From contig NZ_AP019657.1 in NCBI RefSeq assembly GCF_009938225.1, positions 2,666,001-2,730,000 of the forward strand: a stretch of 64,000 bases of DNA, in the 5' to 3' direction. Every line of letters begins with the position of its first letter. The first letter of the stretch is position 1. Both the position numbers and the translations under genes were made by a program. Positions 1-9,166 of the stretch are shown in pieces. The DNA is from Vibrio ponticus. GTDB lineage: Bacteria > Pseudomonadota > Gammaproteobacteria > Enterobacterales > Vibrionaceae. Under the pieces are notes generated by a model that worked only from the letters and a program-made list of their open reading frames with translations, was not told the origin of the DNA and made no database searches.

Positions 1-315
1 CCTGAGCGTTTCCTACCTTCTCCAGGTAAGATCGAACGTTTCCATGCACCTGGCGGCATGGGCGTACGTTGGGAATCTCATATCTACTCTGGTTACACAG
101 TACCACCTCACTACGACTCAATGATCGGTAAGCTGATCACTTACGGTGAGAACCGCGACGTAGCCATCGCACGCATGAAAAATGCACTGGGTGAGATGAT
201 TGTAGAAGGCATCAAAACAAACGTGCCGCTACAAATTTCAATTATGAATGACGAGAACTTCCAACACGGTGGTGCAAACATCCACTACCTAGAGAAGAAG
301 CTTGGTCTGCAATAA
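1..315 (+). CDS. accC: Biotin carboxylase (acetyl-CoA carboxylase), 3' end only
   Basis: Partial gene: the reading frame is open from base 1 and ends at TAA 313-315, so only the last 104 residues are here. AccC carboxylates the biotin on AccB with ATP and bicarbonate, the first half-reaction of acetyl-CoA carboxylase in fatty acid synthesis (cytoplasm). Visible is the C-terminal lid domain: [15 protein letters not shown], then [20 protein letters not shown] and [11 protein letters not shown], all matching the end of bacterial AccC. The stop is followed at once by a terminator, so it is the last gene of its unit (accB expected upstream). Identification is firm; the catalytic ATP-grasp part lies outside the window. 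Confidence 0.96.
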   Translation, partial: PERFLPSPGKIERFHAPGGMGVRWESHIYSGYTVPPHYDSMIGKLITYGENRDVAIARMKNALGEMIVEGIKTNVPLQISIMNDENFQHGGANIHYLEKKLGLQ

Positions 316-335
316 TCGCCTCGCTTAATCGCGTT

Positions 336-363
336 AAATGCCCACATTACGTGGGCATTTTTG
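336..363 (+). terminator. Rho-independent terminator of accC
   Basis: Stem AATGCCCAC / GTGGGCATT with loop ATTAC, followed by a T run, 20 bases after the accC stop. Confidence 0.85.
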
Positions 364-423
364 CTTCTGGCTGCTAAACTCTGCGCCAATATTCTGATTC
401 AACCACGTTAAGAGCACATACTC

Positions 424-1311
424 ATGCCTTGGATTCAAATCAAACTCAATGCGACCAATGAAAACGCCGAAATGATCGGTGACATGCTAATGGAAGAGAC
501 TGGCGCGCTATCCGTAACCTTTTTAGATGCGCAAGACACACCAGTATTTGAACCTCTACCAGGTGAAACTCGCTTATGGGGTGATACCGATATTCTGGCA
601 CTGTATGATGCCGAAGCTGACACTCAGTTTGTTTTAAACCAAATCAAAGCAAGCAATATGCTCGCGGAAGACTTTGCTTACAAAGTTGAGCAAATCGAAG
701 ATAAAGACTGGGAACGCGAATGGATGGATAACTTCCACCCAATGAAATTCGGTGAGCGTCTATGGATCTGCCCAAGCTGGCGTGAAATCCCAGAGCCAGA
801 TGCCGTCAATGTTATGCTCGACCCAGGCCTTGCTTTTGGTACAGGTACTCACCCGACAACTGCGCTGTGTCTTGAGTGGCTAGAAGGTCTCGATCTACAA
901 GGCAAAACGGTTATCGACTTCGGCTGTGGCTCAGGCATCCTCGCGATCGCGGCGATCAAACTTGGTGCTGAACAAGTTATCGGGATCGACATTGATCCTC
1001 AAGCTCTACTCGCGTCTAAAGATAACGCCGAGCGTAATGGCGTGGCGGAACAGCTTGAAGTTTTCCTTCCTCAAGATCAACCTGAAGGTCTAATCGCAGA
1101 TGTGGTAGTTGCTAATATTTTGGCAGGCCCATTACGTGAACTGGCTCCAATCATTAAAGGTTTGGTCAAAGAAAATGGTTTGTTAGCAATGTCGGGCGTT
1201 TTAGATACCCAAGCGGAAGATGTGGCTGACCATTACCGTGACGAGCTTCACATTGATCCAATTAAAGAGCAAAGTGAATGGTGTCGCATCTCAGGTCGCA
1301 AGCAAGGCTAG
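424..1311 (+). CDS. prmA: Ribosomal protein L11 methyltransferase
   Basis: 295 residues, normal length for PrmA, which trimethylates amino groups of ribosomal protein L11 with S-adenosylmethionine. The N-terminal L11-recognition domain (about 1-90) begins [16 protein letters not shown]; the Rossmann methyltransferase domain follows, with the SAM-binding stretch [15 protein letters not shown] near residue 165, [15 protein letters not shown] before it, and the substrate-pocket motif [10 protein letters not shown] near 225. It sits between accC and dusB-fis, an order seen in many gammaproteobacteria. A terminator precedes it and a separate promoter precedes dusB, so it is probably its own unit. 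Start ATG 424 gives the family's usual N-terminus. Confidence 0.96.
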   Translation: MPWIQIKLNATNENAEMIGDMLMEETGALSVTFLDAQDTPVFEPLPGETRLWGDTDILALYDAEADTQFVLNQIKASNMLAEDFAYKVEQIEDKDWEREWMDNFHPMKFGERLWICPSWREIPEPDAVNVMLDPGLAFGTGTHPTTALCLEWLEGLDLQGKTVIDFGCGSGILAIAAIKLGAEQVIGIDIDPQALLASKDNAERNGVAEQLEVFLPQDQPEGLIADVVVANILAGPLRELAPIIKGLVKENGLLAMSGVLDTQAEDVADHYRDELHIDPIKEQSEWCRISGRKQG

Positions 1312-1386
1312 ACAAGGTTTTTGCGGCTAATAGACTGAAATTTAAACAAATTAACAAAACAATTTGTAAATGCTCAAATATTAGTC

Positions 1387-1423
1387 TTTTCACGCAGTGA
1401 AAAAATGCGTAAAATGCGCGCCC
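1387..1423 (+). promoter_or_regulatory. Probable dusB-fis promoter with GC-rich discriminator
   Basis: TTTTCA (1387-1392) and TAAAAT (1410-1415) are 17 bases apart, followed by GCGCGCCC and a likely start near 1421-1423. A GC-rich discriminator and initiation at C are hallmarks of the growth-rate and ppGpp-controlled fis promoter in Escherichia coli. The boxes are read from sequence; control is inferred from the family. Confidence 0.6.
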
Positions 1424-1450
1424 TTGCTGGTACAGAACTGTGAAGACGTT

Positions 1451-2419
1451 TTGAAAATAGGTAATTATCAACTTAAGAACAAACTAATCGTTGCTCCAAT
1501 GGCGGGCGTTACGGATAGACCTTTTCGAGAGTTGTGTCTCCGATATGGCGCGGGTATGGCCGTCAGTGAAATGATGTCGTCGAACCCAAAGCTTTGGAAG
1601 ACTGCGAAATCAAAACAGCGCATGGTACACGAAGGCGAATCGGGCATTCGTTCGGTACAGATCGCAGGCGCTGATCCCCAGCTTATGGCTGAAGCAGCTC
1701 AGTTTAGTGTTGAAAACGGTGCGCAAATCATCGACATCAATATGGGCTGCCCAGCTAAAAAAGTGAATAAAAAGCTAGCCGGCTCTGCATTACTTAAGTA
1801 TCCAGATATCATCGAAGATATTCTGAAAACGGTAGTCAATGCAGTCGATGTCCCTGTGACATTGAAAACCCGTACTGGCTGGGACCCAGAAAACAAAAAC
1901 TGTGTCTACATCGCTAAATTAGCCGAAGACTGCGGCATACAGGCTTTAGCCCTTCATGGGCGCACTAAAGCGTGTATGTACAAAGGTGAGGCCGAATACG
2001 ACAGCATCAAGGCGGTAAAACAAGCTATCTCAATTCCGGTTATCGCTAACGGTGATATCGATAGCCCTGAGAAGGCGAAATTTGTACTGGATTATACCGG
2101 TGCAGACGCTCTGATGATTGGACGCCCTGCCCAGGGTCGTCCTTGGATTTTCCAGGAAATCCAGCACTATTTGGAAAACGGCACCGTGATGTCGCCCCTT
2201 CCTCTTGAGGAAGTGAAAGGCATTATGCTTGGTCATGTGAACGCTCTACATGAATTTTATGGAGAGTTCTTAGGCCCTCGCATTGCTCGTAAGCATGTGG
2301 GTTGGTACCTAAAAGAGCATGAGCAGGCTAACGAGTTTCGCCGTACCTTCAACGCAATCGACCTTGCTGCAGAGCAACTTGAGGCGTTAGAAGGTTATTT
2401 TGATAACGTTGCACCATAA
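1451..2419 (+). CDS. dusB: tRNA-dihydrouridine synthase B
   Basis: FMN enzyme that reduces specific uridines in the D-loop of tRNA. I choose TTG 1451 (product starts [20 protein letters not shown]) rather than the longer in-frame ATG at 1397: it gives 322 residues, close to the E. coli protein, and 1397 lies upstream of the predicted transcription start. Family motifs: [12 protein letters not shown] (FMN phosphate region), [20 protein letters not shown] with the catalytic Cys in GCPA, LHGRTK, and [18 protein letters not shown]. Downstream fis starts 23 bases after the stop, so dusB-fis is one operon as in E. coli. The enzyme call is firm; the start is less so because no strong ribosome site is seen. 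Confidence 0.93.
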   Translation: MKIGNYQLKNKLIVAPMAGVTDRPFRELCLRYGAGMAVSEMMSSNPKLWKTAKSKQRMVHEGESGIRSVQIAGADPQLMAEAAQFSVENGAQIIDINMGCPAKKVNKKLAGSALLKYPDIIEDILKTVVNAVDVPVTLKTRTGWDPENKNCVYIAKLAEDCGIQALALHGRTKACMYKGEAEYDSIKAVKQAISIPVIANGDIDSPEKAKFVLDYTGADALMIGRPAQGRPWIFQEIQHYLENGTVMSPLPLEEVKGIMLGHVNALHEFYGEFLGPRIARKHVGWYLKEHEQANEFRRTFNAIDLAAEQLEALEGYFDNVAP

Positions 2420-2442
2420 TTACGAGAAGAGCTAGACCGAAT

Positions 2443-2739
2443 ATGTTCGAACAAAATCTAACTTCAGAAGCATTAACAGTAACTACAGTAACTTCACAAG
2501 ATCAAATCACGCAAAAGCCACTACGTGATTCTGTTAAAGCGTCTCTTAAAAACTATCTTGCTCAATTAAACGGTCAAGAAGTTACAGAACTATACGAATT
2601 AGTTCTAGCTGAAGTTGAACAGCCACTACTAGACACCATCATGCAGTACACTCGCGGTAACCAAACTCGCGCAGCAACTATGATGGGCATCAACCGCGGT
2701 ACTCTTCGTAAGAAACTGAAAAAATACGGCATGAACTAA
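2443..2739 (+). CDS. fis: DNA-binding protein Fis
   Basis: 98 residues, the full length of Fis, a homodimeric nucleoid protein that bends DNA, activates rRNA promoters and assists site-specific recombination. The N-terminal beta-hairpin arm (about 10-26) and the C-terminal helix-turn-helix (about 73-94, [18 protein letters not shown]) are present; the last 50 residues are almost the same as in E. coli Fis. Second gene of the dusB-fis operon, followed by a terminator. An rRNA operon, a typical Fis target, lies 17 kb downstream in this window. Confidence 0.98.
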   Translation: MFEQNLTSEALTVTTVTSQDQITQKPLRDSVKASLKNYLAQLNGQEVTELYELVLAEVEQPLLDTIMQYTRGNQTRAATMMGINRGTLRKKLKKYGMN

Positions 2740-2766
2740 TCTTTGTTGGTTCATCATTAATTAAGA

Positions 2767-2796
2767 GGTCATGTTAGCAATAGCATGACCTTTTTT
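2767..2796 (+). terminator. Terminator of dusB-fis
   Basis: Stem GGTCATG / CATGACC with a ten-base loop, followed by TTTTTT, 27 bases after the fis stop. The rest of the 307-base gap to adhP (2797-3046) holds no gene; only a good ribosome site (CGGAGAA) before adhP is clear. Confidence 0.85.
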
Positions 2797-3046
2797 CTTT
2801 TCTACGCTTTAAACATTGATAAATCACTCACCGGAACTCCCATCACTTCTAGCACGTAAATCCATACATTTTGTGCACTCTTTTCTCAACTCGGCGTGAT
2901 TAACGACTCGATCGCAAAACGAAAGCCAACATTTACATTGAATAATTCTCATTTAAGGCGAAGCTTTTTATTAATCGCACAAAGGTTTGTCAGACCCGAA
3001 CAATCAGGATTGGTTGTCGGCTAATTAAAACAAACGGAGAATAACA

Positions 3047-4066
3047 ATGATGAAAGCAGCAGTAGTAAGTGAATTTAAAGGACCACTGGTCATTAAAGAA
3101 ATTCCACTACCAAACGTGAAACCACGCGACGTCCTCGTCAAAGTCCATGCCTGTGGTGTCTGCCACACCGACTTGCACGCTTGCCATGGCGACTGGCCTG
3201 TTAAGCCGAAAATGCCTCTGGTACCAGGTCATGAAGGCGTAGGGGAGATTGTCGAGGTTGGCAGTGAAATCCATCACCTAAAAGTGGGCGACCGTGTCGG
3301 TGTCCCATGGTTATACAGTGCTTGTGGTCACTGTGACTACTGCTTAGAAGGTCAAGAAACGCTCTGTCTTGACCAGCACAATGCCGGTTACTCTGTCGAT
3401 GGTGGTTACGCTGAATACTGCTTAGCCAATGGCGAATACGTGATTAAGATTCCAGATGGTTTGAACTATGTGGATGCCGCACCTCTATTTTGCGCTGGTG
3501 TGACCACTTACAAAGCGCTGAAAGTCACAGGCGTTAAACCTGGGCAATGGGTTGCAGCAATTGGTGCTGGCGGTCTTGGTCACCTCGCGATTCAATACGC
3601 CGTCGCAATGGGAATGAATGTTATCGCTGTGGATACTGGTGATGAAAAACTTGCGTTGGCAAAAGAGCTTGGTGCGCAGCACACGATTGACTTTATGAAA
3701 GAAAGCCCATCAGAACGTATCCGTGAAATCACCAATGGTGGTGTCCATGGTGTGGTCTGTACCGCAGTGTCTCAACCTGCGTTTAAAGAAGCTTATGCTT
3801 CGATTCGTCGCGGTGGTGCTTGTGTATTGGTTGGGCTTCCACCAGAAGAAATGCCAATCCCTATCTTCGATACGGTACTTAATGGTGTCAAAGTCATTGG
3901 TTCAATCGTAGGAACACGTAAAGATCTGCAAGAGTGCTTACAGTTTGCCGCGGAAGGTAAAGTCAAAGCCATAACTCAAGTAAAACAGCTAGAAGATATA
4001 AACGATATCTTTGCGGATATGGAGAAAGGTGAAATAACCGGTCGTATCGTCATGGATCTGAGCTAG
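3047..4066 (+). CDS. adhP: Zinc-dependent alcohol dehydrogenase, AdhP type
   Basis: 339 residues, medium-chain dehydrogenase/reductase. It should oxidise ethanol or related alcohols, or reduce aldehydes, with NAD. Catalytic zinc ligands: Cys in GVCHTDLH (about 38) and His-Glu in PGHEGVGEI (about 61). The structural zinc loop has four Cys in [15 protein letters not shown] (about 92-106). The NAD fold shows [13 protein letters not shown] (about 172). Preceded by CGGAGAA eight bases before ATG; the first two codons are both ATG, so the start may be either. It stands alone between the fis terminator and a GGDEF gene. A yeast-type AdhP substrate range is inferred from family similarity. Confidence 0.9.
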   Translation: MMKAAVVSEFKGPLVIKEIPLPNVKPRDVLVKVHACGVCHTDLHACHGDWPVKPKMPLVPGHEGVGEIVEVGSEIHHLKVGDRVGVPWLYSACGHCDYCLEGQETLCLDQHNAGYSVDGGYAEYCLANGEYVIKIPDGLNYVDAAPLFCAGVTTYKALKVTGVKPGQWVAAIGAGGLGHLAIQYAVAMGMNVIAVDTGDEKLALAKELGAQHTIDFMKESPSERIREITNGGVHGVVCTAVSQPAFKEAYASIRRGGACVLVGLPPEEMPIPIFDTVLNGVKVIGSIVGTRKDLQECLQFAAEGKVKAITQVKQLEDINDIFADMEKGEITGRIVMDLS

Positions 4067-4078
4067 TCACTCTCCCCA

Positions 4079-4104
4079 AGCAGGCAGCCATATCACTGCC
4101 TGCT
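4079..4104 (+). terminator. Weak terminator-like hairpin after adhP
   Basis: Perfect stem AAGCAGGCAG / CTGCCTGCTT directly behind adhP, but the 3' side lacks a T run (AACGTTTT follows), so intrinsic termination is uncertain. Confidence 0.4.
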
Positions 4105-4247
4105 TAACGTTTTAATGCCGCGACCTTGGCAAAATCAACCCCATCCTACCTTCTTACTAGTGAGCTATCTATTTATAAACACAATTGTCATATGCAAATA
4201 ATCCGTTACAATGCTCGGTTCCAACTTTGATAAGAGATAGACATCGC

Positions 4248-5231
4248 ATGGTAAAAAATAGAGAGGAATGGCTAGATTTCATTCTCAATGCCTTACCTGA
4301 TCATGTCTTTATCTTAGATGAAGAAGGAAGCTACGTTGATAGTTACGGTGGGCACTACTACGCTGCAAATTTTAATGCCAAAAGTTACATCGGTCTCAAG
4401 TTAGACCAGGTGCTCTCTGCAAGTAAAGCTGCCGAACTACAAACTTATATCGATCAGGTTATTGCCTCTAAACAGACGCAAGTCGTCCGCTACAGCATCA
4501 AGCTACAAGATCATCTTCTGCTTTCTCTTGAAGACCTGCAAAATCCAGATCTACCAGAAGAAAGCTGGTTTGAAGCCATCATCAATTATGTTGAGCCATT
4601 AAACCACCAGCAACAAGTGATGTGGTCTGTCCGCAATGTCACCCAAACTCACCTACTCGAGAAGAAGCTCAAAAAACTCTCTGAAACCGATGAGCTTACC
4701 GGCGTACTCAATCGCCGCGCATTTCTCTTAGAACTAGAGCGTGAGTTTGAAAAGCAACAACTGCAGGAACGTCATCTCGTGTGCTTGATGATCGATATTG
4801 ATCACTTCAAAGAAATCAATGATATGGTCGGTCACCTATCCGGTGATGAAGCAATCAAGCACGTTGCAGAGATCTGTCATAAACAAATTCGTAGCAGCGA
4901 TCATATTGGTCGTTTAGGCGGCGAAGAATTTGGGGTAGTGCTCAGTAATACCAACGCAATTCAAGCATTTGATATTGCTGAACGCATTCGCTCTTCTATC
5001 CGTTCGACCGCGTGTCTGGTTGATGATCAGGAAATATTCCCGACAGTGAGCATTGGCATCGCAGAGTGCACCCAAGAAGTGGGCTCGGTGAAAGCGCTAT
5101 TAATCAACGCAGATAAAGCCATGTACTATTCAAAACGCATGGGCCGAGATCAAGTCACTATTTATCATGATAATCTGCCCGATCTAAAAGTACACTCAGC
5201 AGCCAAATCACAAATTCTGCGCGCTTGCTAA
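4248..5231 (+). CDS. PAS-GGDEF diguanylate cyclase
   Basis: 327 residues from ATG 4248; an in-frame TTG at 4185 would add 21 residues but has no ribosome site. N-terminal PAS-like sensor (about 10-130: DHVFILDEEGSYVDSYGG), a short coiled linker (LLEKKLKKLSETDELTG) and a C-terminal GGDEF domain (about 165-310) that makes cyclic di-GMP from two GTP. The active-site loop is GGEEF (RLGGEEFGVVL), an accepted active form, and RSSD five residues before it fits the inhibitory I-site RxxD. No signal peptide or membrane segment, so a cytoplasmic sensor. Convergent with zntR, 15 bases apart. The signal it senses is unknown. Confidence 0.9.
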   Translation: MVKNREEWLDFILNALPDHVFILDEEGSYVDSYGGHYYAANFNAKSYIGLKLDQVLSASKAAELQTYIDQVIASKQTQVVRYSIKLQDHLLLSLEDLQNPDLPEESWFEAIINYVEPLNHQQQVMWSVRNVTQTHLLEKKLKKLSETDELTGVLNRRAFLLELEREFEKQQLQERHLVCLMIDIDHFKEINDMVGHLSGDEAIKHVAEICHKQIRSSDHIGRLGGEEFGVVLSNTNAIQAFDIAERIRSSIRSTACLVDDQEIFPTVSIGIAECTQEVGSVKALLINADKAMYYSKRMGRDQVTIYHDNLPDLKVHSAAKSQILRAC

Positions 5232-5246
5232 TTGGCAATTCAACCA

Positions 5247-5684
5247 CTATCCGTGGTGATGACAACAACCTTCACTCTTTTCCTCGCTCGCTAAAGCGCC
5301 AAGAATAGAACAGTGGCTGGCATTGTCATCAACATCGCCACAACACGCATCATTAATCTTTTTCAAAGCGGTTCGAATCCGAGTTAACTCTTCAATTTTC
5401 TCGTCAATTACTTGCAGTTTCGCGGTGGTGATCGCTTTGACTTCGGCGCAACTATGCTCAGTGGCCTCGAGCTTGATCTCAAGCAGTTCTTTGATCTCTT
5501 CCAAACTCAAACCCAAGTCTTTCGCTTTAAGCACAAATGCCACTTGTTCTTGGTTTTTTTCACTATATAAACGATAACCAGATTCACTGCGCCCTGCCGG
5601 TTTTATCAAACCATTTTTCTCATAAAACCTAAGCGTATCCGTCGTTACACCACAGCGTTTTGCCAATTCTCCAATCTGGAACAT
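5247..5684 (-). CDS. zntR: Zn(II)-responsive MerR-family regulator ZntR
   Basis: 145 residues. The MerR winged-helix domain (about 1-70: MFQIGELAKRCGVTTDTLRFYEKNG) is followed by a long dimerisation helix and a metal loop. Zinc-binding Cys positions match ZntR: Cys in HSCAE (about 79), the CC pair in NDACCGD (about 114-115) and Cys in SHCSIL (about 125). In E. coli ZntR activates zntA, a zinc/cadmium/lead exporter, by untwisting its promoter. Here no zntA is adjacent, so the target is elsewhere. The protein ends in CCHHHG, an added metal-binding tail. CueR and CadR are less likely given the ACCGD motif. Confidence 0.88.
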   Translation of the reverse strand: MFQIGELAKRCGVTTDTLRFYEKNGLIKPAGRSESGYRLYSEKNQEQVAFVLKAKDLGLSLEEIKELLEIKLEATEHSCAEVKAITTAKLQVIDEKIEELTRIRTALKKINDACCGDVDDNASHCSILGALASEEKSEGCCHHHG

Positions 5685-5753
5685 AACTTTTCCTATTAAC
5701 CCTTTCGTTACTTATCACGTTAAAGATGATGGAAATTACAATTATTTTTGCGA

Positions 5754-5800
5754 TGCCAAACGATTGCGCGAGCTTTTTTGTAATAAATTAGTTAGAATGT
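5754..5800 (+). promoter_or_regulatory. PurR box and promoter before purH
   Basis: TGCCAAACGATTGCGC (5754-5769) matches the PurR operator consensus ACGCAAACGTTTGCGT at 11 of 16 bases, including the CAAACG core. A -10 like TAGAAT lies at 5793-5798, placing the operator about where the -35 should be, as in enteric pur genes. The 145-base leader to purH is unassigned. Confidence 0.55.
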
Positions 5801-5945
5801 GCGCCATCAAATTCAGAGCATCGCAAATGCTCTTTGAAATGGCAAAAGGTCTTTACCAAAACTGGCCAATATTCTAACTGTAGTTAGAAACAAGTTCATT
5901 TTTGGCAAGCATCTTTTAATTCGTGAATTTGAGGAAAATGGAAGC

Positions 5946-7538
5946 ATGAATAACGCTCGTCCTATTCGCCGCGCGCTTATCAGCGTATCAGACAAAACAG
6001 GTATTGTTGAGTTTGCTCAAGCTCTAGCTGAGCGTGGTGTCGACATTCTGTCGACTGGTGGTACTGCTCGCCTATTGGCTGAAAAAGGTATCTCAGTAAC
6101 AGAAGTATCTGATTACACTGGTTTCCCAGAGATGATGGACGGTCGCGTTAAGACCTTACATCCAAAAGTTCACGGTGGCGTCTTAGGTCGCCGCGGTCAA
6201 GATGATGACGTAATGGAAAAACACGGCATCAATCCAATTGATATGGTTGTCGTCAACCTCTACCCATTTGCTGAGACTGTAGCGAAAGAAGGCTGCACGC
6301 TTGCTGATGCGGTTGAGAACATCGATATCGGTGGTCCAACGATGGTTCGCTCAGCCGCGAAAAACCACAAAGATGTGACGATTGTTGTTAACGCCAACGA
6401 CTACAATCGAGTTATTGCAGAGATGGACGCCAATGAGTCATCACTAACACTAGAAACTCGCTTTGATCTCGCGATTGCGGCTTTCGAGCATACAGCAGCC
6501 TATGACGGCATGATTGCCAACTACTTCGGCACTATGGTTCCTTCCTATGGAGAGAACAAAGAAGGCGACGAAGAAAGTAAATTCCCTCGCACATTCAACC
6601 AGCAATTCATTAAGAAGCAAGATATGCGTTACGGTGAAAACAGTCACCAAGATGCCGCATTCTATGTTGAAGAGCATCCACAAGAAGCTTCGGTCGCAAC
6701 CGCCCGCCAAATCCAAGGTAAAGCGCTTTCTTACAACAACATCGCCGACACTGATGCCGCATTAGAATGCGTCAAAGAATTCAGTGAGCCAGCATGTGTG
6801 ATCGTAAAACACGCCAACCCTTGTGGTGTTGCGCTAGGTAAAGATATTTTAGAAGCCTACAACCGCGCTTACCAAACCGATCCAACGTCTGCATTTGGTG
6901 GCATCATCGCATTTAACCAAGAGTTAGATGCCGCTACCGCCTCTGCCATCGTTGAACGTCAGTTTGTTGAAGTAATCATCGCTCCATCAGTATCCGCTGA
7001 AGCAATCGAAGTGGTTGCAGCGAAAAAGAATGTTCGCCTTCTAGAGTGTGGTGAGTGGTCAACGCAAACCACTGGCTTTGACGTGAAACGCGTAAACGGC
7101 GGCTTACTAGTTCAAGACCGAGACCAAGGCATGGTGAGCCTGGGCGATCTAAAAGTTGTCTCAAAACGTCAACCAACGGAAGAAGAACTAAAAGACGCAC
7201 TGTTCTGCTGGAAAGTAGCGAAATATGTCAAATCGAACGCGATTGTTTACGCTAAAGGCGATATGACGATTGGTGTTGGCGCTGGTCAAATGAGCCGCGT
7301 CTACTCAGCGAAAATTGCCGGCATTAAAGCTGCAGATGAGGGGCTAGAGGTTGCTGGTAGCGTTATGGCATCGGATGCTTTCTTCCCATTCCGTGATGGC
7401 ATTGATGCGGCAGCAGAAGCGGGCATCAAGTGTGTGATTCAACCAGGTGGTTCAATGCGTGATGACGAAGTTATCGCAGCAGCCGATGAACATGGTATGG
7501 CGATGATCTTTACCGGCATGCGTCATTTCCGCCACTAA
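5946..7538 (+). CDS. purH: Bifunctional AICAR transformylase / IMP cyclohydrolase
   Basis: 530 residues, full length. Catalyses the last two steps of IMP synthesis. The N-terminal cyclohydrolase (MGS-like) domain, about 1-200, shows [32 protein letters not shown] and NLYPF; the C-terminal transformylase, about 200-530, shows [10 protein letters not shown], the catalytic KHANPCG (Lys-His pair near 270), PTSAFGGI and the closing [10 protein letters not shown]...[12 protein letters not shown] 5946 is preceded by GGAAG. Preceded by a PurR-box promoter. purD follows after 282 bases that contain two inverted repeat elements, wider than usual for purHD. Confidence 0.98.
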   Translation: MNNARPIRRALISVSDKTGIVEFAQALAERGVDILSTGGTARLLAEKGISVTEVSDYTGFPEMMDGRVKTLHPKVHGGVLGRRGQDDDVMEKHGINPIDMVVVNLYPFAETVAKEGCTLADAVENIDIGGPTMVRSAAKNHKDVTIVVNANDYNRVIAEMDANESSLTLETRFDLAIAAFEHTAAYDGMIANYFGTMVPSYGENKEGDEESKFPRTFNQQFIKKQDMRYGENSHQDAAFYVEEHPQEASVATARQIQGKALSYNNIADTDAALECVKEFSEPACVIVKHANPCGVALGKDILEAYNRAYQTDPTSAFGGIIAFNQELDAATASAIVERQFVEVIIAPSVSAEAIEVVAAKKNVRLLECGEWSTQTTGFDVKRVNGGLLVQDRDQGMVSLGDLKVVSKRQPTEEELKDALFCWKVAKYVKSNAIVYAKGDMTIGVGAGQMSRVYSAKIAGIKAADEGLEVAGSVMASDAFFPFRDGIDAAAEAGIKCVIQPGGSMRDDEVIAAADEHGMAMIFTGMRHFRH

Positions 7539-7570
7539 TTTCCTCTTTGTAATTGGCACTGTGGCGTTGT

Positions 7571-7613
7571 TAGCTGCTTTCGTCCACCCCGGTCACATAG
7601 CGGACTATGCTCC
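7571..7613 (-). repeat. Palindromic repeat element, copy A (minus orientation)
   Basis: Core on the minus strand GGAGCATAGTCCGCTATGTG ACC (7591-7613), with stem CATAG/CTATG inside a longer pairing CCCCGG/CCGGGG, followed 13 bases on by GCAGCTA (7571-7577 on the plus strand as TAGCTGC). It fits the pattern GGAGCwTA-N6-TAwGTGAsC shared with copy B. Looks like a dispersed intergenic element; genome copy number is unknown from here. Confidence 0.6.
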
Positions 7614-7746
7614 CGGGGATGGGCTCAATTGCTGCCTAGCCACATCACCAATTACTTTGAGCAAGACTTATAATTTTGTTTTTTAAATATTCCGATATTT
7701 GAAATACGTAGAGCAAGTCAGTGACTTTAGTTCAAGAAAAATACGC

Positions 7747-7805
7747 GGAGCTTATAACCATAAGTGAGCATGTTTGACACAGAAATAAAGGCACTGAAGC
7801 AGCTA
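7747..7805 (+). repeat. Palindromic repeat element, copy B (plus orientation)
   Basis: Core GGAGCTTATAACCATAAGTG AGC (7747-7769), the same 23-base length and pattern as copy A in the opposite orientation. The stem has changed on both sides together (CTTAT/ATAAG here, CATAG/CTATG in A). GCAGCTA follows at 7799-7805, just before the purD ribosome site. Probably within the purH-purD transcript. Confidence 0.6.
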
Positions 7806-7820
7806 TAAGGATTTTAAAAC

Positions 7821-9110
7821 ATGAATGTATTGATTATTGGTTCGGGCGGTCGTGAACATGCACTGGGTTGGAAAGTCGCACAAAACCCTAACGTAGAAAC
7901 AATCTTTATTGCCCCAGGTAACGCAGGCACCGCTCTTGAGCCTAAGCTTGAAAACGTCAACATCGGTGTAGAAGACATTGATGCCTTAGTTAATTTCGCC
8001 AAAGAAAATTCAATTGAGCTAACCATCGTTGGTCCTGAAGCACCATTAGTGATTGGTGTGGTAGATGCGTTCCAAGCAGAAGGTCTTGCGATCTTTGGTC
8101 CAACTCAAGGCGCTGCGCAACTAGAAGGTTCTAAAGCCTTCACTAAAGATTTCTTAGCTCGTCACCAAATCCCTACTGCCGCTTACGCTAACTTCACTGA
8201 AATCGAGCCAGCACTAGCCTACGTTCGTGAACAAGGTGCGCCTATCGTGGTGAAGGCAGATGGCCTCGCGGCGGGTAAAGGCGTGATTGTGGCAATGACG
8301 CTGCAAGAAGCAGAAGATGCGATTCAAGATATGCTGGCTGGTAATGCATTTGGCGATGCGGGTAGCCGTGTAGTAATCGAAGAGTTCCTTGACGGTGAAG
8401 AAGCGAGCTTTATCGTGATGGTCGATGGTGAGAATGTTCTTCCAATGGCCACCAGCCAAGATCACAAACGTGTCGGTGATAAAGATACTGGACCAAACAC
8501 TGGGGGGATGGGGGCTTACTCACCAGCTCCTGTAGTCACCACTGAAATCCACGACCGCATTATGGAAGAAGTGATTTACCCAACGGTTCGCGGCATGGCA
8601 GCCGAGGGCAACCCATACACCGGTTTCCTATATGCTGGACTAATGATCGATAAAGATGGCACTCCAAAAGTAATTGAGTACAACTGCCGCTTTGGTGACC
8701 CAGAGACTCAACCAATCATGATGCGTATGCAATCAGATATGGTTGAACTGTGTCTTGCTGCGCTAAACAAGAAACTTGACCAAGTTGAATCGAAGTGGGA
8801 CCCACGCGCATCGATTGGTGTTGTGCTCGCTGCGGGTGGTTACCCAGCCGCTTACAACAAAGGTGATGTCATTTCAGGCTTACCACAAGTCGAAATTGAA
8901 GGTGAGAAGGTCTTCCACGCAGGTACCGATAATAACGCTGGTGATATCGTGACAAACGGTGGTCGTGTACTTTGTGCAACGGCTTTAGGCAATACGGTTT
9001 CTGAAGCCCAAAAACGCGCCTACGAGCTTGCTCAGCAAATTAGCTGGAAAGGTATGTTCCATCGTAATGACATAGGTTATAGAGCGATTGAGCGCGAAAA
9101 TAACGCATAA
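7821..9110 (+). CDS. purD: Phosphoribosylamine-glycine ligase (GAR synthetase)
   Basis: 429 residues, normal length. Joins glycine to 5-phosphoribosylamine using ATP, step two of purine synthesis. N-terminal domain begins MNVLIIGSGGREHALGWK; the ATP-grasp part has IVVKADGLAAGKGV (about 140-155), EEFLDGEEASFI, DHKRVGDKDTGPNTGGMGAYSPAP, and the metal ligands in EYNCRFGDPETQ. ATG 7821 follows AAGGA. Belongs with purH in pathway; both may share one transcript. A terminator follows. Confidence 0.98.
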   Translation: MNVLIIGSGGREHALGWKVAQNPNVETIFIAPGNAGTALEPKLENVNIGVEDIDALVNFAKENSIELTIVGPEAPLVIGVVDAFQAEGLAIFGPTQGAAQLEGSKAFTKDFLARHQIPTAAYANFTEIEPALAYVREQGAPIVVKADGLAAGKGVIVAMTLQEAEDAIQDMLAGNAFGDAGSRVVIEEFLDGEEASFIVMVDGENVLPMATSQDHKRVGDKDTGPNTGGMGAYSPAPVVTTEIHDRIMEEVIYPTVRGMAAEGNPYTGFLYAGLMIDKDGTPKVIEYNCRFGDPETQPIMMRMQSDMVELCLAALNKKLDQVESKWDPRASIGVVLAAGGYPAAYNKGDVISGLPQVEIEGEKVFHAGTDNNAGDIVTNGGRVLCATALGNTVSEAQKRAYELAQQISWKGMFHRNDIGYRAIERENNA

Positions 9111-9135
9111 TCATGGTTCTAATAGCTGTTTATGT

Positions 9136-9162
9136 AAAAAGGCGCTCATTGAGCGCCTTTTT
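9136..9162. terminator. Bidirectional terminator between purD and yjaH
   Basis: AAAAAGGCGCTC ATT GAGCGCCTTTTT: a seven-base GC-rich stem with A and T runs on either side, serving the convergent purD and yjaH. Confidence 0.85.
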
Positions 9163-9166
9163 ACAT

